Source: RI-92 sp037384645 (GTDB lineage Bacteria; Pseudomonadota; Gammaproteobacteria; UBA6429; Thiohalophilaceae). Taken from it: a stretch of 47,953 nt of DNA. Each line of letters opens with the position of its first letter. Position 1 is the first letter of the stretch. Position numbers and translations under genes: made by a program. Positions 33,554 through 42,105 of the stretch are shown here, piece after piece. Location: NCBI GenBank assembly GCA_037384645.1, contig JARRNT010000043.1, forward strand, positions 1 to 47,953, given 5' to 3'. Under the pieces are notes generated by a model. That model was given only the letters and a program-made list of their open reading frames with translations. It searched no databases and was not told the DNA's origin.

Positions 33554-34389
33554 TTAACTCTGCACCTTTGCCGCCGTTCGCAGCAAATCCCCGTCCATTG
33601 CCTCACGCATCTCGCCAATCAAACCGGATACTGCGCTCCGGGTTTTATCCAGTGACGGCATATTGGTCTCAACCAGCCGCACCAGGGCACTGCCCACCAC
33701 CACTGCATCGGCCACTGCCGCAATGGTTTTAGCGGAATCGCCATCTTTGATGCCAAAGCCCACCCCGACAGGCAAGGCCGTCATTGATTTAATTTTGGCC
33801 ACCCGTTCCTGCACGGCGGCCGTGTCGAGATGACCGGCACCCGTGACGCCCTTGAGGGAGACGTAATAGACAAAACCACTGGAAGACCTGGCGATTGCCG
33901 CCATTCTGGCCTCGGTGGTGGTCGGTGCCACCAGGAAGACCACATCCAGGCCTTTGGGCCGGGCATATTTCAGCAAATCCTCAGCCTCTTCCGGCGGCAG
34001 ATCTACTAATAGCACACCATCGATGCCGGCAGCGCTGGCCCTGTTCACAAAGTTCTCGTACCCATGACTTCCACCGGGTTGAGATACCCCATTAATAATA
34101 CAGGTGTTGTAGTGTCTTCTCTCCGGAATGCCGCCACCATGTCGATGACATGATGCAGTCCGAGGTGATGCTCCAGGGCGCGTTCCATGGCGTGCTGGAT
34201 AACCGGGCCCTCCGCCATGGGATCGGAAAAGGGGACGCCCAGTTCCAGGATATCAGCCCCGGCCTTCACCATGGCGTGCATCAGCGGCACGGTGAAATCC
34301 GGATTGGGATCACCGGCCGTCAGGTAGGGAATCAGGGCTTTACGCCCCGCCTGTTTCAATGCAGCAAAACGGTCCTGGATGCGGCTCAT
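33554..34389 (-). pseudogene. trpA: Tryptophan synthase alpha subunit, interrupted by a one-base frameshift
   Basis: TrpA cleaves indole-3-glycerol phosphate and passes indole to TrpB. The gene is in two frames. The first, from ATG 34389, gives MSRIQDRFAALKQAGRKALI with ELGVPFSDPMAEGPVIQ and the glutamate and aspartate of the active site, and reads correctly to LMGYLNPVEVMG, then ends TRTL-stop at 34045. The second frame continues the family sequence immediately: YENFVNRASAAGIDGVLLVDLPPEEA through GVGFGIKDGDSAKTIAAVADAVVVGSALV to the end. Adding one base in the GGG run at plus 34061-34063 restores ATG GGG TAC and a single 278-residue protein. Both halves are well conserved, so the change is recent or is a sequencing error. 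The start overlaps the trpB stop (ATGA). Confidence 0.9.
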
Positions 34390-35612
34390 ATCTGGATGCC
34401 CTCACGTGCCGCCACGGTGTGAATATCCTTGTCACCCCGACCGGACAAATTCACCACCAGGATTTGCTCCCGGCTCATACTGGGTGCCAGTTTGTGGGCG
34501 TAGGCGATGGCGTGGCTGGATTCCAGCGCCGGCATGATGCCTTCGGTGCGGGTCAACATATGAAAGGCGGCTAACGCCTCGTCGTCCGTGACCGAGACGT
34601 ATTTTGCCCGACCGCTGTCCTTTAACCAGGCATGTTCCGGGCCCACACCCGGGTAATCCAGCCCGGCTGAGATGGAATGGGTTGGAATGATCTGGCCATC
34701 CTGGTCTTCCATGAGATAAGTTCGGTTGCCGTGTAACACCCCGGGCTTGCCGGCACACAGGGGCGCGGCATGTTCGCCTGAGCCCAGGCCGTGACCGGCC
34801 GCCTCTACGCCAATCATCTCGACCTGCTCATCATCGATAAAGGGATAGAACAGCCCAATCGCGTTTGATCCACCGCCGACACAGGCCACCAGCGCATCCG
34901 GTAGACGTCCCGCCTGGGCCAGGATCTGTTCTCTGGCCTCGCGCCCGATCACGGCCTGGAAATCACGCACCATGGCAGGATAGGGATGGGGCCCGGCTAC
35001 TGTCCCGATAATATAAAAGGTGTTATCGACGTTGGTGACCCAGTCCCGCATGGCCTCGTTGAGGGCATCCTTGAGTGTCCGGGAACCGGAGGTCACTGGC
35101 ACCACCTCGGCACCGAGCAATTTCATGCGAAAGACATTAATCGCCTGCCGCTGAATATCTTCGGCCCCCATATACACCACGCACTCCATACCCAGGCGCG
35201 CAGCCACCGTGGCACTGGCGACCCCGTGCTGCCCGGCACCGGTTTCGGCGATCACCCGGGTCTTGCCCATGCGTTGTGCCAGCAAGGCCTGCCCTACCGT
35301 GTTGTTTACCTTGTGGGCACCGGTATGGTTGAGATCTTCACGCTTGAGATAAATCTGGGCCCCACCCAGCTCCTCGCTCCAGCGTTTGGCGTGATACAAC
35401 GGTGAAGGACGTCCCACGTACTGACGTAATTCTTCATCGATTTGCTGTAAAAATGCGGGATCGGCCATGGCCTGCTCGTACGCCGCCGTCAGTTCCTCCA
35501 GCGGCGCCATCAGGGTCTCGGCCACAAAACGACCGCCATAGGGGCCAAAATGCCCATGGCTATCCGGCAACGCGTATGGGCTTGCCGGGTTAGTTGGTTT
35601 TGCCTGCGCCAA
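34386..35612 (-). CDS. trpB: Tryptophan synthase beta subunit
   Basis: TrpB condenses indole with serine using PLP. The PLP lysine is in NHTGAHKVNN, the phosphate loop is GGGSNAIGLFYPF, and AETGAGQHGVA is the active-site loop around the catalytic glutamate. PDSHGHFGPYGGRFVAETLM is the typical N-terminus. Length is 408 residues. Its first 23 bases overlap the end of trpF and its stop overlaps the trpA start, so trpF, trpB and trpA are tightly coupled. Confidence 0.98.
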   Translation of the reverse strand: MAQAKPTNPASPYALPDSHGHFGPYGGRFVAETLMAPLEELTAAYEQAMADPAFLQQIDEELRQYVGRPSPLYHAKRWSEELGGAQIYLKREDLNHTGAHKVNNTVGQALLAQRMGKTRVIAETGAGQHGVASATVAARLGMECVVYMGAEDIQRQAINVFRMKLLGAEVVPVTSGSRTLKDALNEAMRDWVTNVDNTFYIIGTVAGPHPYPAMVRDFQAVIGREAREQILAQAGRLPDALVACVGGGSNAIGLFYPFIDDEQVEMIGVEAAGHGLGSGEHAAPLCAGKPGVLHGNRTYLMEDQDGQIIPTHSISAGLDYPGVGPEHAWLKDSGRAKYVSVTDDEALAAFHMLTRTEGIMPALESSHAIAYAHKLAPSMSREQILVVNLSGRGDKDIHTVAAREGIQI

Positions 35613-36225
35613 TGCTGTTTACCTCTGCAATAAATTGTTCGATTTTAACCTGATCCTTGATGCCTTTGCCCTGCTCGACACCGCCACTGACGTCCACGGC
35701 ATAAGGCTGCACCTGGCGTATTGCCTCCGCGACATTGTCCGGAGTCAGTCCCCCGGCCAGGATCACAGGCTTTGGCACGTCAGGCGGAATCCGGCTCCAA
35801 TCGAAATGCTGGCCGGTCCCGCCAGGAATATCCGGGACATAGGCATCGAGCAAAATGGCCCGGGCCGCGCTGTAGGTTTGCGCCTGTTGCAGGATATCCG
35901 TGTCTTCGCTGACGCGGATGGCCTTGATGTAAGGACGTCCGAATTGCTCACAAAAGGCCGCTGATTCCTCGCCGTGGAACTGCAGACAATCCAGCGGGAC
36001 TTGGGCCAGGACGTCCTCCACCTCTTCTGCATGTGGATTGACGAACAGGCCCACGCTGGTCACAAATGCCGGCAATTGACGTGAAATCTGTCCGGCCTGT
36101 TCCACGCTGACGGCACGGGGACTGACCGCGTAAAACACCAGCCCAATAGCATCGGCACCACAGGCACATGCCGCCCTGGCATCCTGGTCCCGCGTGATAC
36201 CGCATATCTTGACGCGTGTTCTCAT
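35590..36225 (-). CDS. trpF: Phosphoribosylanthranilate isomerase
   Basis: TrpF converts phosphoribosylanthranilate to the carboxyphenylamino-deoxyribulose phosphate. The N-terminus RTRVKICGIT carries the catalytic cysteine, PVILAGGLTPDNV the phosphate site, and AVDVSGGVEQGKGIKD the catalytic aspartate. From ATG 36225 the length is 211 residues, normal for the family. ATG 36237 would add four residues; the open frame further upstream runs into truA and has no family similarity. It follows truA by 31 bases. Confidence 0.96.
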   Translation of the reverse strand: MRTRVKICGITRDQDARAACACGADAIGLVFYAVSPRAVSVEQAGQISRQLPAFVTSVGLFVNPHAEEVEDVLAQVPLDCLQFHGEESAAFCEQFGRPYIKAIRVSEDTDILQQAQTYSAARAILLDAYVPDIPGGTGQHFDWSRIPPDVPKPVILAGGLTPDNVAEAIRQVQPYAVDVSGGVEQGKGIKDQVKIEQFIAEVNSIGAGKTN

Positions 36226-36256
36226 GGCTCCAGTCATGACATAAAGGACCGAGAGA

Positions 36257-37042
36257 TTACCAGACCCCTGCCGGGGGTAAAAGTGCGGGGATGGAAAAGT
36301 GCTCGGGATAATAGGCGGTGACGAAGTAAAGGCCGTGCGGGCTTGCCGTGACCCCGCCCTGGGTCCGATCACGTAACGCCAGTACCGCCCTGGCCCATGC
36401 CGGTTCGGCCTCGCCCGCCCCGATTTTTATCAGTACGCCCGCAATATTTCGCACCATATGATGCAGGAAGCCGTTAGCCTCCAGGTCCAGCAACACCAGC
36501 TCTCCCTGGCGCGTCACGTCGAGCCGATACAGGGTGCGCAACGGACTTTTCGCCTGGCAGGCCAGGGCCCGATATGAAGAAAAATCGTGTTCGCCCACTA
36601 GGTCTTTTGCAGCCTCCTGCATCAGTGAGATCGTCAGGGGGCGATATTCCCAGCTGACCCGCCCAGACAAAATGGCCGGCCGTACAGGGCGATTGAATAT
36701 CACATAACGGTATTGTCGACGCACCGCGCTATAGCGCGCATGAAAATCCGGGGAAACGGACCTTGCCCATAAAACCGAGATATCATCTGGCAGATTGGCG
36801 TTTCCCCCCAACACCCAGGCATGTAACTCACGCGTCGCGTCGGTATCAAAATGCACGACCTGACCCAGGGCATGGACCCCCGTATCGGTTCGCCCGGCAC
36901 AACTGACCCGCACAGGGTGGTTAGCCACTTTTGACAGCGCCCGCTCGACCTTTTCCTGTACCGAGGGGCTGTGGTCCTGAAACTGCCAGCCACAATAGTG
37001 CGATCCGTCGTATTCAATACCGAGGGCAATACGTTGGGTCAT
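36257..37042 (-). CDS. truA: tRNA pseudouridine(38-40) synthase
   Basis: TruA makes pseudouridine in the anticodon stem-loop at positions 38-40. The catalytic aspartate lies in CAGRTDTGVHALGQVVHF. IALGIEYDGSHYCGWQ is the N-terminal signature, and FLHHMVRNIAGVLIKIGAG with the late GLYFVTAYYPEHF complete the pattern. Length 261 residues is normal. Four bases separate it from the EcfT-like gene and the fimV-truA-trpF-accD-folC order matches Pseudomonas apart from the extra gene. Confidence 0.97.
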   Translation of the reverse strand: MTQRIALGIEYDGSHYCGWQFQDHSPSVQEKVERALSKVANHPVRVSCAGRTDTGVHALGQVVHFDTDATRELHAWVLGGNANLPDDISVLWARSVSPDFHARYSAVRRQYRYVIFNRPVRPAILSGRVSWEYRPLTISLMQEAAKDLVGEHDFSSYRALACQAKSPLRTLYRLDVTRQGELVLLDLEANGFLHHMVRNIAGVLIKIGAGEAEPAWARAVLALRDRTQGGVTASPHGLYFVTAYYPEHFSIPALLPPAGVW

Positions 37043-37046
37043 GAGC

Positions 37047-37736
37047 CTAGAGATAATATGTGGTGTACAAACGCAGCGCTGTCATCAAAGCCAGCAGCAG
37101 AATCAATAAAAACCATTGCGCAGTTGTCGGTGCGCTGGTTTCCAGGGTCAGCTGTGTCTGTGTCGGTTTTCTCTCCGCCTGGATGAAAACCTCGTGCACT
37201 AACGCGGCAATCCGCTCGGGGATCTCGCGCCACGATGACAGTCTGAAACCACCGCTTGCACGTGAAGCCCAGCGCGTCTGTAATTCGTGAATTTTTTCCA
37301 GGGTAAGGGCGATGCGTATGCTCAGCCGATTGGCAGGGACGCCAACAAAACGCAAAGGCTGCAACAGCCAGAACAAGGCCCCTTGTAATCGCGTCGCCGG
37401 CGTGGTGTGAATCAGCAAAGCGAAAAACAACAATACCGTCAGTAATGCGAGGCAGCGCGTCAGCCCGAGTATTAACCCGCCCAGACTCAGGTCCAGTGGG
37501 CCGAGCACCAGGGTTTGTCCACCGCCCGGCGTCATAAAGGTATAGAGCAGGATGATTGACAGCCAGAACCAACGCATTCGGCGCACCAGGCGCCAGGTAA
37601 AAGCAAAAATATCGCCAGATGCCGCTATCGCAAAAAACAAAAACAAGCCATCGGCCGCGATGATAAAAGGCAGATTGGCGTGGGCCAGCGCACTTACCAG
37701 GCCAAGGAAACACAGAATCCGGATTGCCGGATGCAT
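37047..37736 (-). CDS. CbiQ/EcfT-like membrane protein
   Basis: The protein has about five hydrophobic segments followed by an amphipathic region with LQPLRFVGVPANRLSIRIALTLEKIHEL and then a last helix near the C-terminus (WFLLILLLALMTALRLYTTYYL). This resembles the transmembrane coupling subunit EcfT/CbiQ of energy-coupling-factor transporters, in which the arginine-bearing coupling helices touch the ATPases. No ATPase or S-component gene is nearby, so the partner is unknown. ATG 37736 gives about 229 residues; a TTG at 37769 overlapping the fimV stop is the alternative. The gene is squeezed between fimV and truA, which are adjacent in Pseudomonas. Confidence 0.72.
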   Translation of the reverse strand: MHPAIRILCFLGLVSALAHANLPFIIAADGLFLFFAIAASGDIFAFTWRLVRRMRWFWLSIILLYTFMTPGGGQTLVLGPLDLSLGGLILGLTRCLALLTVLLFFALLIHTTPATRLQGALFWLLQPLRFVGVPANRLSIRIALTLEKIHELQTRWASRASGGFRLSSWREIPERIAALVHEVFIQAERKPTQTQLTLETSAPTTAQWFLLILLLALMTALRLYTTYYL

Positions 37737-37761
37737 CGCACTCAGGCTGCGTTCAGACGCA

Positions 37762-40700
37762 TCAACCAATCTGGGTCATCAGCTGCTGAGCTTCCTGTTT
37801 CTGGCCGTCGTTACCCTCTTCCAGTACCTCATCGAGGATACTGCGTGCACCATCAGGATCACCCATGTCGATATAGGCGCGTGCCAGGTCCAGCTTCGTA
37901 CCTACCTCATCACCACCACCTGACATGTCCAGACTCATGGAAGTATCCGAGGCATCCAGGTTCATGTCTGTGCCGCCGGCTCCGTTCCCGCCACCCGCGG
38001 TGGATTCGGAGAAATCAAAGTCCAGACCGGCCGCAGAGGCGTCTTCGTCCTCCATACCCAGCTTGATGTCGGTCGCTGTCGGCTCATTGCCTTCATCCAG
38101 ATTCAGGTTTAAATCCAGATCATCATGCGTCGCCGGTGTTTCCGCCGAAGCTTCGCCACCGGTATCCAGGTTGAAATCGAGCCCGCCGCCTGCCGTGTCA
38201 TCAGCAGGTAAGGAATCCAGGTTAAAGTCCAATGCTGGTTCAGCTTCTGGAGAAGAGGTTGATGAATCCATGTCCAGTGAGAAATCCAGCCCCATATCCT
38301 CTGAACTCTCTGTTTCCGCCGAGGAGGCCGGAGTACTTGGCTGATCCATATCCAGATTGAAATCCAGCATATTGTCGGCATTCTCGGCTTCGTCGGCGCT
38401 TGCCACCTCGCCGGCCTGACTTGCAGACGGTTCATTGAATGCATCGGTGCTGAAATCCGATGTATTGAATACTCCGGTATCCAGACCGATATCCATCACA
38501 TCCTGTTTGTCGCTGAGATCGGGAGCTGATGACGGGGCGGCAGGCTCTGCCGCTGCGCTGGGGGCTGCGACGCCACCAGAGAACAGAGGATTATCCGGTG
38601 CCAGCTCCCGCCCCATGGTCAGGACTTTCTGCCAGAGCGGGTTACCCGCTGCATTACTGCCCAGTGCGGCATAAAAATCTTCCGCAGTCGATTCAAATGC
38701 CTGCTTGTTCTTGGTGGTATTAAATAATTCGAGCAATTTCACGCGCAGCTCACCACGATCAGGATCCTGGTTGATGGCTTCTTGCAGGCGTTCTTCTGCC
38801 GCTTCATAGCGACCATAGGCCATGAACACGTCAGCTTCGGTTAACGGATCCACCTCCGAGTCTTCGGCCTGAATTGCGCTGACACCGCTGATGGCAAAGT
38901 CACTCAGGAAAGAGGACTCACCGCCCATGAGACTGGAGCCCTGGGAGGGATTGCCATCCATCGTCATGGGGTCTTCCCCGGCACTGCCGCCGGTCAGGAT
39001 ACTTTCCTGAAAATTCGCACCCTTGCGACGACGGACCAGAATAAAGATAAGCAACAGGATCACTACGATGATGACACCGCCGATGATCAGCATCATGGCG
39101 TTGAGACCACCCATGACCCCACCAAAGAAGCCCTTGATGGTGCCCATGATGCCGCCACTGGCTTTCGTCGTCGTGGTAGGCGCAGGGGAACTCGGTACCG
39201 CAGGTGTTGCCGGTTTTGGTGCTGTCTTCTCGGCCTGCGCAGGCTGCTGCGGAGCAGCCGGTGTGGCAGACTGTTCGGGTTTGGCCTGCGCTGTTTCTGC
39301 CGGCTGCTCAGCAGGCACAGATGCCGCTGCAGGTTGTGCAGGTGCCGGAGCTGGCGGTGTAGCCGTGGCCGGTGGGGTCGTGCTGGCTTCCGGCTTGGGG
39401 GCTGTTGGCGCCTGAATGTCAGCGCTCGCCGTCGTGGTTTGTGACCCACTATCCGCACGCTGCTTGTTCAGCTCATCCAGTTTATGTTGCAGACGTGCCA
39501 GATCACTGTCTTTGACATTGACCAGGTTCTGCATTCGATTGAGTTCGGCATTGAGACCATCCAGCTTCTTCATCAGTTCGGCATTCTTCTTGCGCTGGGT
39601 CTTTGCCTCTTGCATGGCCTTACGTGCCTGCTGCTCCAGCAATGCCACATCAGAACTGTTGGTTGATTCCGTTTCGCTACTGCCCGTACCCGCACCCATT
39701 TTCTGCGACTGCGGGGTCGACAGGGTGAGTTGGCCGCTGGGCACACCGGAAGAGGTGGAGGCCTGGGTCTGCTCCCCGGCATTGATCACCTGACGTGGGA
39801 CCTTGTTCCCCCTTGAGGCAAGATAATTTTGCCAGTCCTGGGTTTGCGCCTGGTATTGCTTGCGTGCCTGTGCCTTGCTCATGGCAGACAACAGACTCGG
39901 GTCAGCAATGCGCATAACCTGGCCGACTTTCAGGCGATGAATATTGCCATTCACAAATGCTTTGGGATTGGACTTTTGCAGAGCCATCATCACCTGGTAA
40001 ATCGTTACCTGATTATTGGGTTTGAGCTTCTCGGCAATATCCCACAGGTTGTCACCCTTCTTGGTGATGCCATAGTCGAGCTCTCCACCAGTCGATGGCA
40101 TCGCCGGTTCTGGTGCTGCAGCTTGCTTGCTAGTCGTCGCAGCTGGCCCAGTAGGTCCAGTCTCTTTATATGCTGTCAATGGGATCGCCGGGAACAGCAC
40201 GCCGCTGTCCTGGCTCTTCGCTTCGAACGGTTGTTCAGGCACTGCAGCCGGTGCTGGCGCGGGTGCAGCCGCTTCACTGGGAGCCGGCGCAGGTGCCGGC
40301 GCTGGCGTTTCCTGCTTGGCGGTCTTGGGAGATGTCTCATTGATAGGCCCGGCGGGTAACAGTGGTGATTCGGGCTGTTCCGCCTTGGCCGTGGTTGTGG
40401 TCGTCGGTGCAGGTGATGGCGCTGGCGCCGCTATCGGCTGGGAAGGCTCATCCCCGCCCGCAAAAGGTGAAGTCGGTACGGGTGCGGGTGTGGGCGTGGC
40501 TGCAGCCGTCTGGGAAACCGGTGGTGTCGTTTCAGGCGCCTGGGCAGTCTCTTGTTGTCCTGCAGTACGCGCCGGGTCGAGCAAGACCGTGTATTCGCGC
40601 AACATACGGCCGTTTTTCCAGTTGAGTTCGACCAGGAAATTAAGGAAGGGCTCACGAATCGACTGGGCGGTTGTCAGCACGACATAGTATTTGCCGCCTT

Positions 40701-40977
40701 TTTTAACAATATTGAATTTAATTTTTGAGAGTAATTGCGTCCGATCGACACCGGCCCGCATGAATGCCTCACGTGAAGCCAGTTTGACATTAAGCCCCTT
40801 GATGTCGTCCGAATTTGCCGACAGCAACTGAATCCGTGCCATCAGTGGCTCGTTGAGGGCCGAGTCCATTTTAATATTACCCAGACCCAACGCATTCGCC
40901 GTGACTGGCAATAACAGAAACCACGCCGACAGAATGCCTGCGGCGAATTTAGCCGAAAATCTTACCCAATGCTGCAT
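37762..40977 (-). CDS. fimV: FimV/HubP-family polar landmark protein
   Basis: FimV/HubP proteins organise the cell pole and are needed for type IV pilus or chemoreceptor placement. The 1071 residues show: a signal peptide; the FimV N-terminal domain (about residues 29-135, LGLGNIKMDSALNEPLMARIQL); a proline/alanine/threonine-rich linker; a LysM module at about 297-357 (YGITKKGDNLWDIAEKL); a predicted coiled coil at about 440-505; a second P/A/T-rich linker; one membrane helix at about 622-647 followed by RRRKG; a TPR-like part near 725-780; an acidic tail with seven or so LDFNLD-type repeats at about 869-990; and the conserved C-terminal FimV domain ARAYIDMGDPDGARSILDEVLEEG. It lies between usg and truA, as expected. 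Confidence 0.96.
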   Translation of the reverse strand: MQHWVRFSAKFAAGILSAWFLLLPVTANALGLGNIKMDSALNEPLMARIQLLSANSDDIKGLNVKLASREAFMRAGVDRTQLLSKIKFNIVKKGGKYYVVLTTAQSIREPFLNFLVELNWKNGRMLREYTVLLDPARTAGQQETAQAPETTPPVSQTAAATPTPAPVPTSPFAGGDEPSQPIAAPAPSPAPTTTTTAKAEQPESPLLPAGPINETSPKTAKQETPAPAPAPAPSEAAAPAPAPAAVPEQPFEAKSQDSGVLFPAIPLTAYKETGPTGPAATTSKQAAAPEPAMPSTGGELDYGITKKGDNLWDIAEKLKPNNQVTIYQVMMALQKSNPKAFVNGNIHRLKVGQVMRIADPSLLSAMSKAQARKQYQAQTQDWQNYLASRGNKVPRQVINAGEQTQASTSSGVPSGQLTLSTPQSQKMGAGTGSSETESTNSSDVALLEQQARKAMQEAKTQRKKNAELMKKLDGLNAELNRMQNLVNVKDSDLARLQHKLDELNKQRADSGSQTTTASADIQAPTAPKPEASTTPPATATPPAPAPAQPAAASVPAEQPAETAQAKPEQSATPAAPQQPAQAEKTAPKPATPAVPSSPAPTTTTKASGGIMGTIKGFFGGVMGGLNAMMLIIGGVIIVVILLLIFILVRRRKGANFQESILTGGSAGEDPMTMDGNPSQGSSLMGGESSFLSDFAISGVSAIQAEDSEVDPLTEADVFMAYGRYEAAEERLQEAINQDPDRGELRVKLLELFNTTKNKQAFESTAEDFYAALGSNAAGNPLWQKVLTMGRELAPDNPLFSGGVAAPSAAAEPAAPSSAPDLSDKQDVMDIGLDTGVFNTSDFSTDAFNEPSASQAGEVASADEAENADNMLDFNLDMDQPSTPASSAETESSEDMGLDFSLDMDSSTSSPEAEPALDFNLDSLPADDTAGGGLDFNLDTGGEASAETPATHDDLDLNLNLDEGNEPTATDIKLGMEDEDASAAGLDFDFSESTAGGGNGAGGTDMNLDASDTSMSLDMSGGGDEVGTKLDLARAYIDMGDPDGARSILDEVLEEGNDGQKQEAQQLMTQIG

Positions 40978-41082
40978 TTACGCGTCTCCCACACGCAACC
41001 CAAACGCTGAAAATCTTTTTAACTTCATAGAGTTGTGCGATGAAACCTCGAATAATCTTTATAAGTTTTGTGTAACTATAGC

Positions 41083-42093
41083 TTATAAATAGTCTTTTAC
41101 CAAAATTTCTGCAACATGAACACCATTATTTGCAGCTGCCCGCACATTGTCCAACACCGTCCATAGGTTCAGGCCCCTGTCCCAGGTTGGGTCCTCCCGG
41201 ACTCGACTGACATAGATGTGCTCATCGCTGGCCGCATGGGATACCGCGGAGGCATCTTCCACCAGCCGTATTCGAGTTTGTGACTCTAGTAGTTTTCGCG
41301 CTTGCTCCGTGCTTAATTTATCTTCAAATTCAACATGTAAGGCCGCTGAATGGCCAAAGAATACCGGCACCTGTATTGCCGTGGCATTCATACCTATATC
41401 GGGGTCTTCAAGGATTTTCTGAAGTTCTTGTTGTAACTGCATTTCCCGGTTTGCGCCGTCTTTCACGTTCCTGCCGCCCGCCTGCCCCAGGACATTAAAG
41501 GCAATCTGCTGTTCAAATTGCTTGCGCTTAATTTCCTTGAGATTAAACAGGGCAATGCTTTGCCCGGATAATTCGTCAATGCCAGCCCGACCCAGTTCAG
41601 AAACAGCTCGCAGTAAAACCGCATTGATCCGTTCCAGCGGATTGTGCTGATGCAGGGGCTGCAGGGTCAGGGCCAGCTGGAGGATGCTGCTATCCGGGCA
41701 GGCGATCAGGTTGCGCTGTTGATAATCGGCAATCGCGTCGGCATTCACCTCGGCCACCACCAGGGGTACTTGCGGATCCAGACGATAGGCCTCGGACAGG
41801 TCAACCACGACACAATTCGCCTGGGTGGCTGAGGGGATATATTGCGTCGCCACCGACGCCGGGACACAGAATAGCGCCAGCTGCACCTGGCGAAAATCAA
41901 ATCCCTCAAGCGTGTGCACGCTCAGGTGACGCTTGCCAAACGCAACACTGTCGCCTTCGCTGTTTTCACTGGCCAAGGGGAATACTTGGCCCACGGGAAA
42001 CGACCGTTGTGCCAGCAACTCCAGCACGGCAGTGCCGACCAGTCCGGTCGCGCCGACAACCGCGATATCCCACATTCCCTGTTTACTCGACAT
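41083..42093 (-). CDS. usg: Usg-type paralogue of aspartate-semialdehyde dehydrogenase
   Basis: The 336-residue protein has the ASADH fold: IAVVGATGLVGTAVLELL at the N-terminus, a Rossmann segment, VVDLSEAYRLDP and the GINATAIQVPVFFGH-like end domain (GMNATAIQVPVFFGHSAALH). The nucleophilic cysteine that true enzymes carry in N-C-T/S is missing: the aligned stretch reads LIACPDSSILQLAL, where the cysteine lies three residues early and aspartate or serine stands at the active position. This matches the Usg-1 group (E. coli usg, P. aeruginosa PA3116 as I recall), which is not thought to be an ASADH. It lies 12 bases behind the genuine asd and 105 bases before fimV. Confidence 0.88.
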   Translation of the reverse strand: MSSKQGMWDIAVVGATGLVGTAVLELLAQRSFPVGQVFPLASENSEGDSVAFGKRHLSVHTLEGFDFRQVQLALFCVPASVATQYIPSATQANCVVVDLSEAYRLDPQVPLVVAEVNADAIADYQQRNLIACPDSSILQLALTLQPLHQHNPLERINAVLLRAVSELGRAGIDELSGQSIALFNLKEIKRKQFEQQIAFNVLGQAGGRNVKDGANREMQLQQELQKILEDPDIGMNATAIQVPVFFGHSAALHVEFEDKLSTEQARKLLESQTRIRLVEDASAVSHAASDEHIYVSRVREDPTWDRGLNLWTVLDNVRAAANNGVHVAEILVKDYL

Positions 42094-42105
42094 AGTTTGC
42101 CTGGA

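Noticed and set aside
34045..34070. Programmed ribosomal frameshift in trpA
   Set aside because: There is no slippery heptamer or downstream structure of note, and trpA is not known to use frameshifting; a mutation or sequencing error is simpler.
41058..41089. TTTATAAG/CTTATAAA inverted repeat between usg and fimV
   Set aside because: It is purely AT-rich apart from one G-C pair per arm, overlaps the usg stop, and cannot be told from chance in an AT-rich gap.
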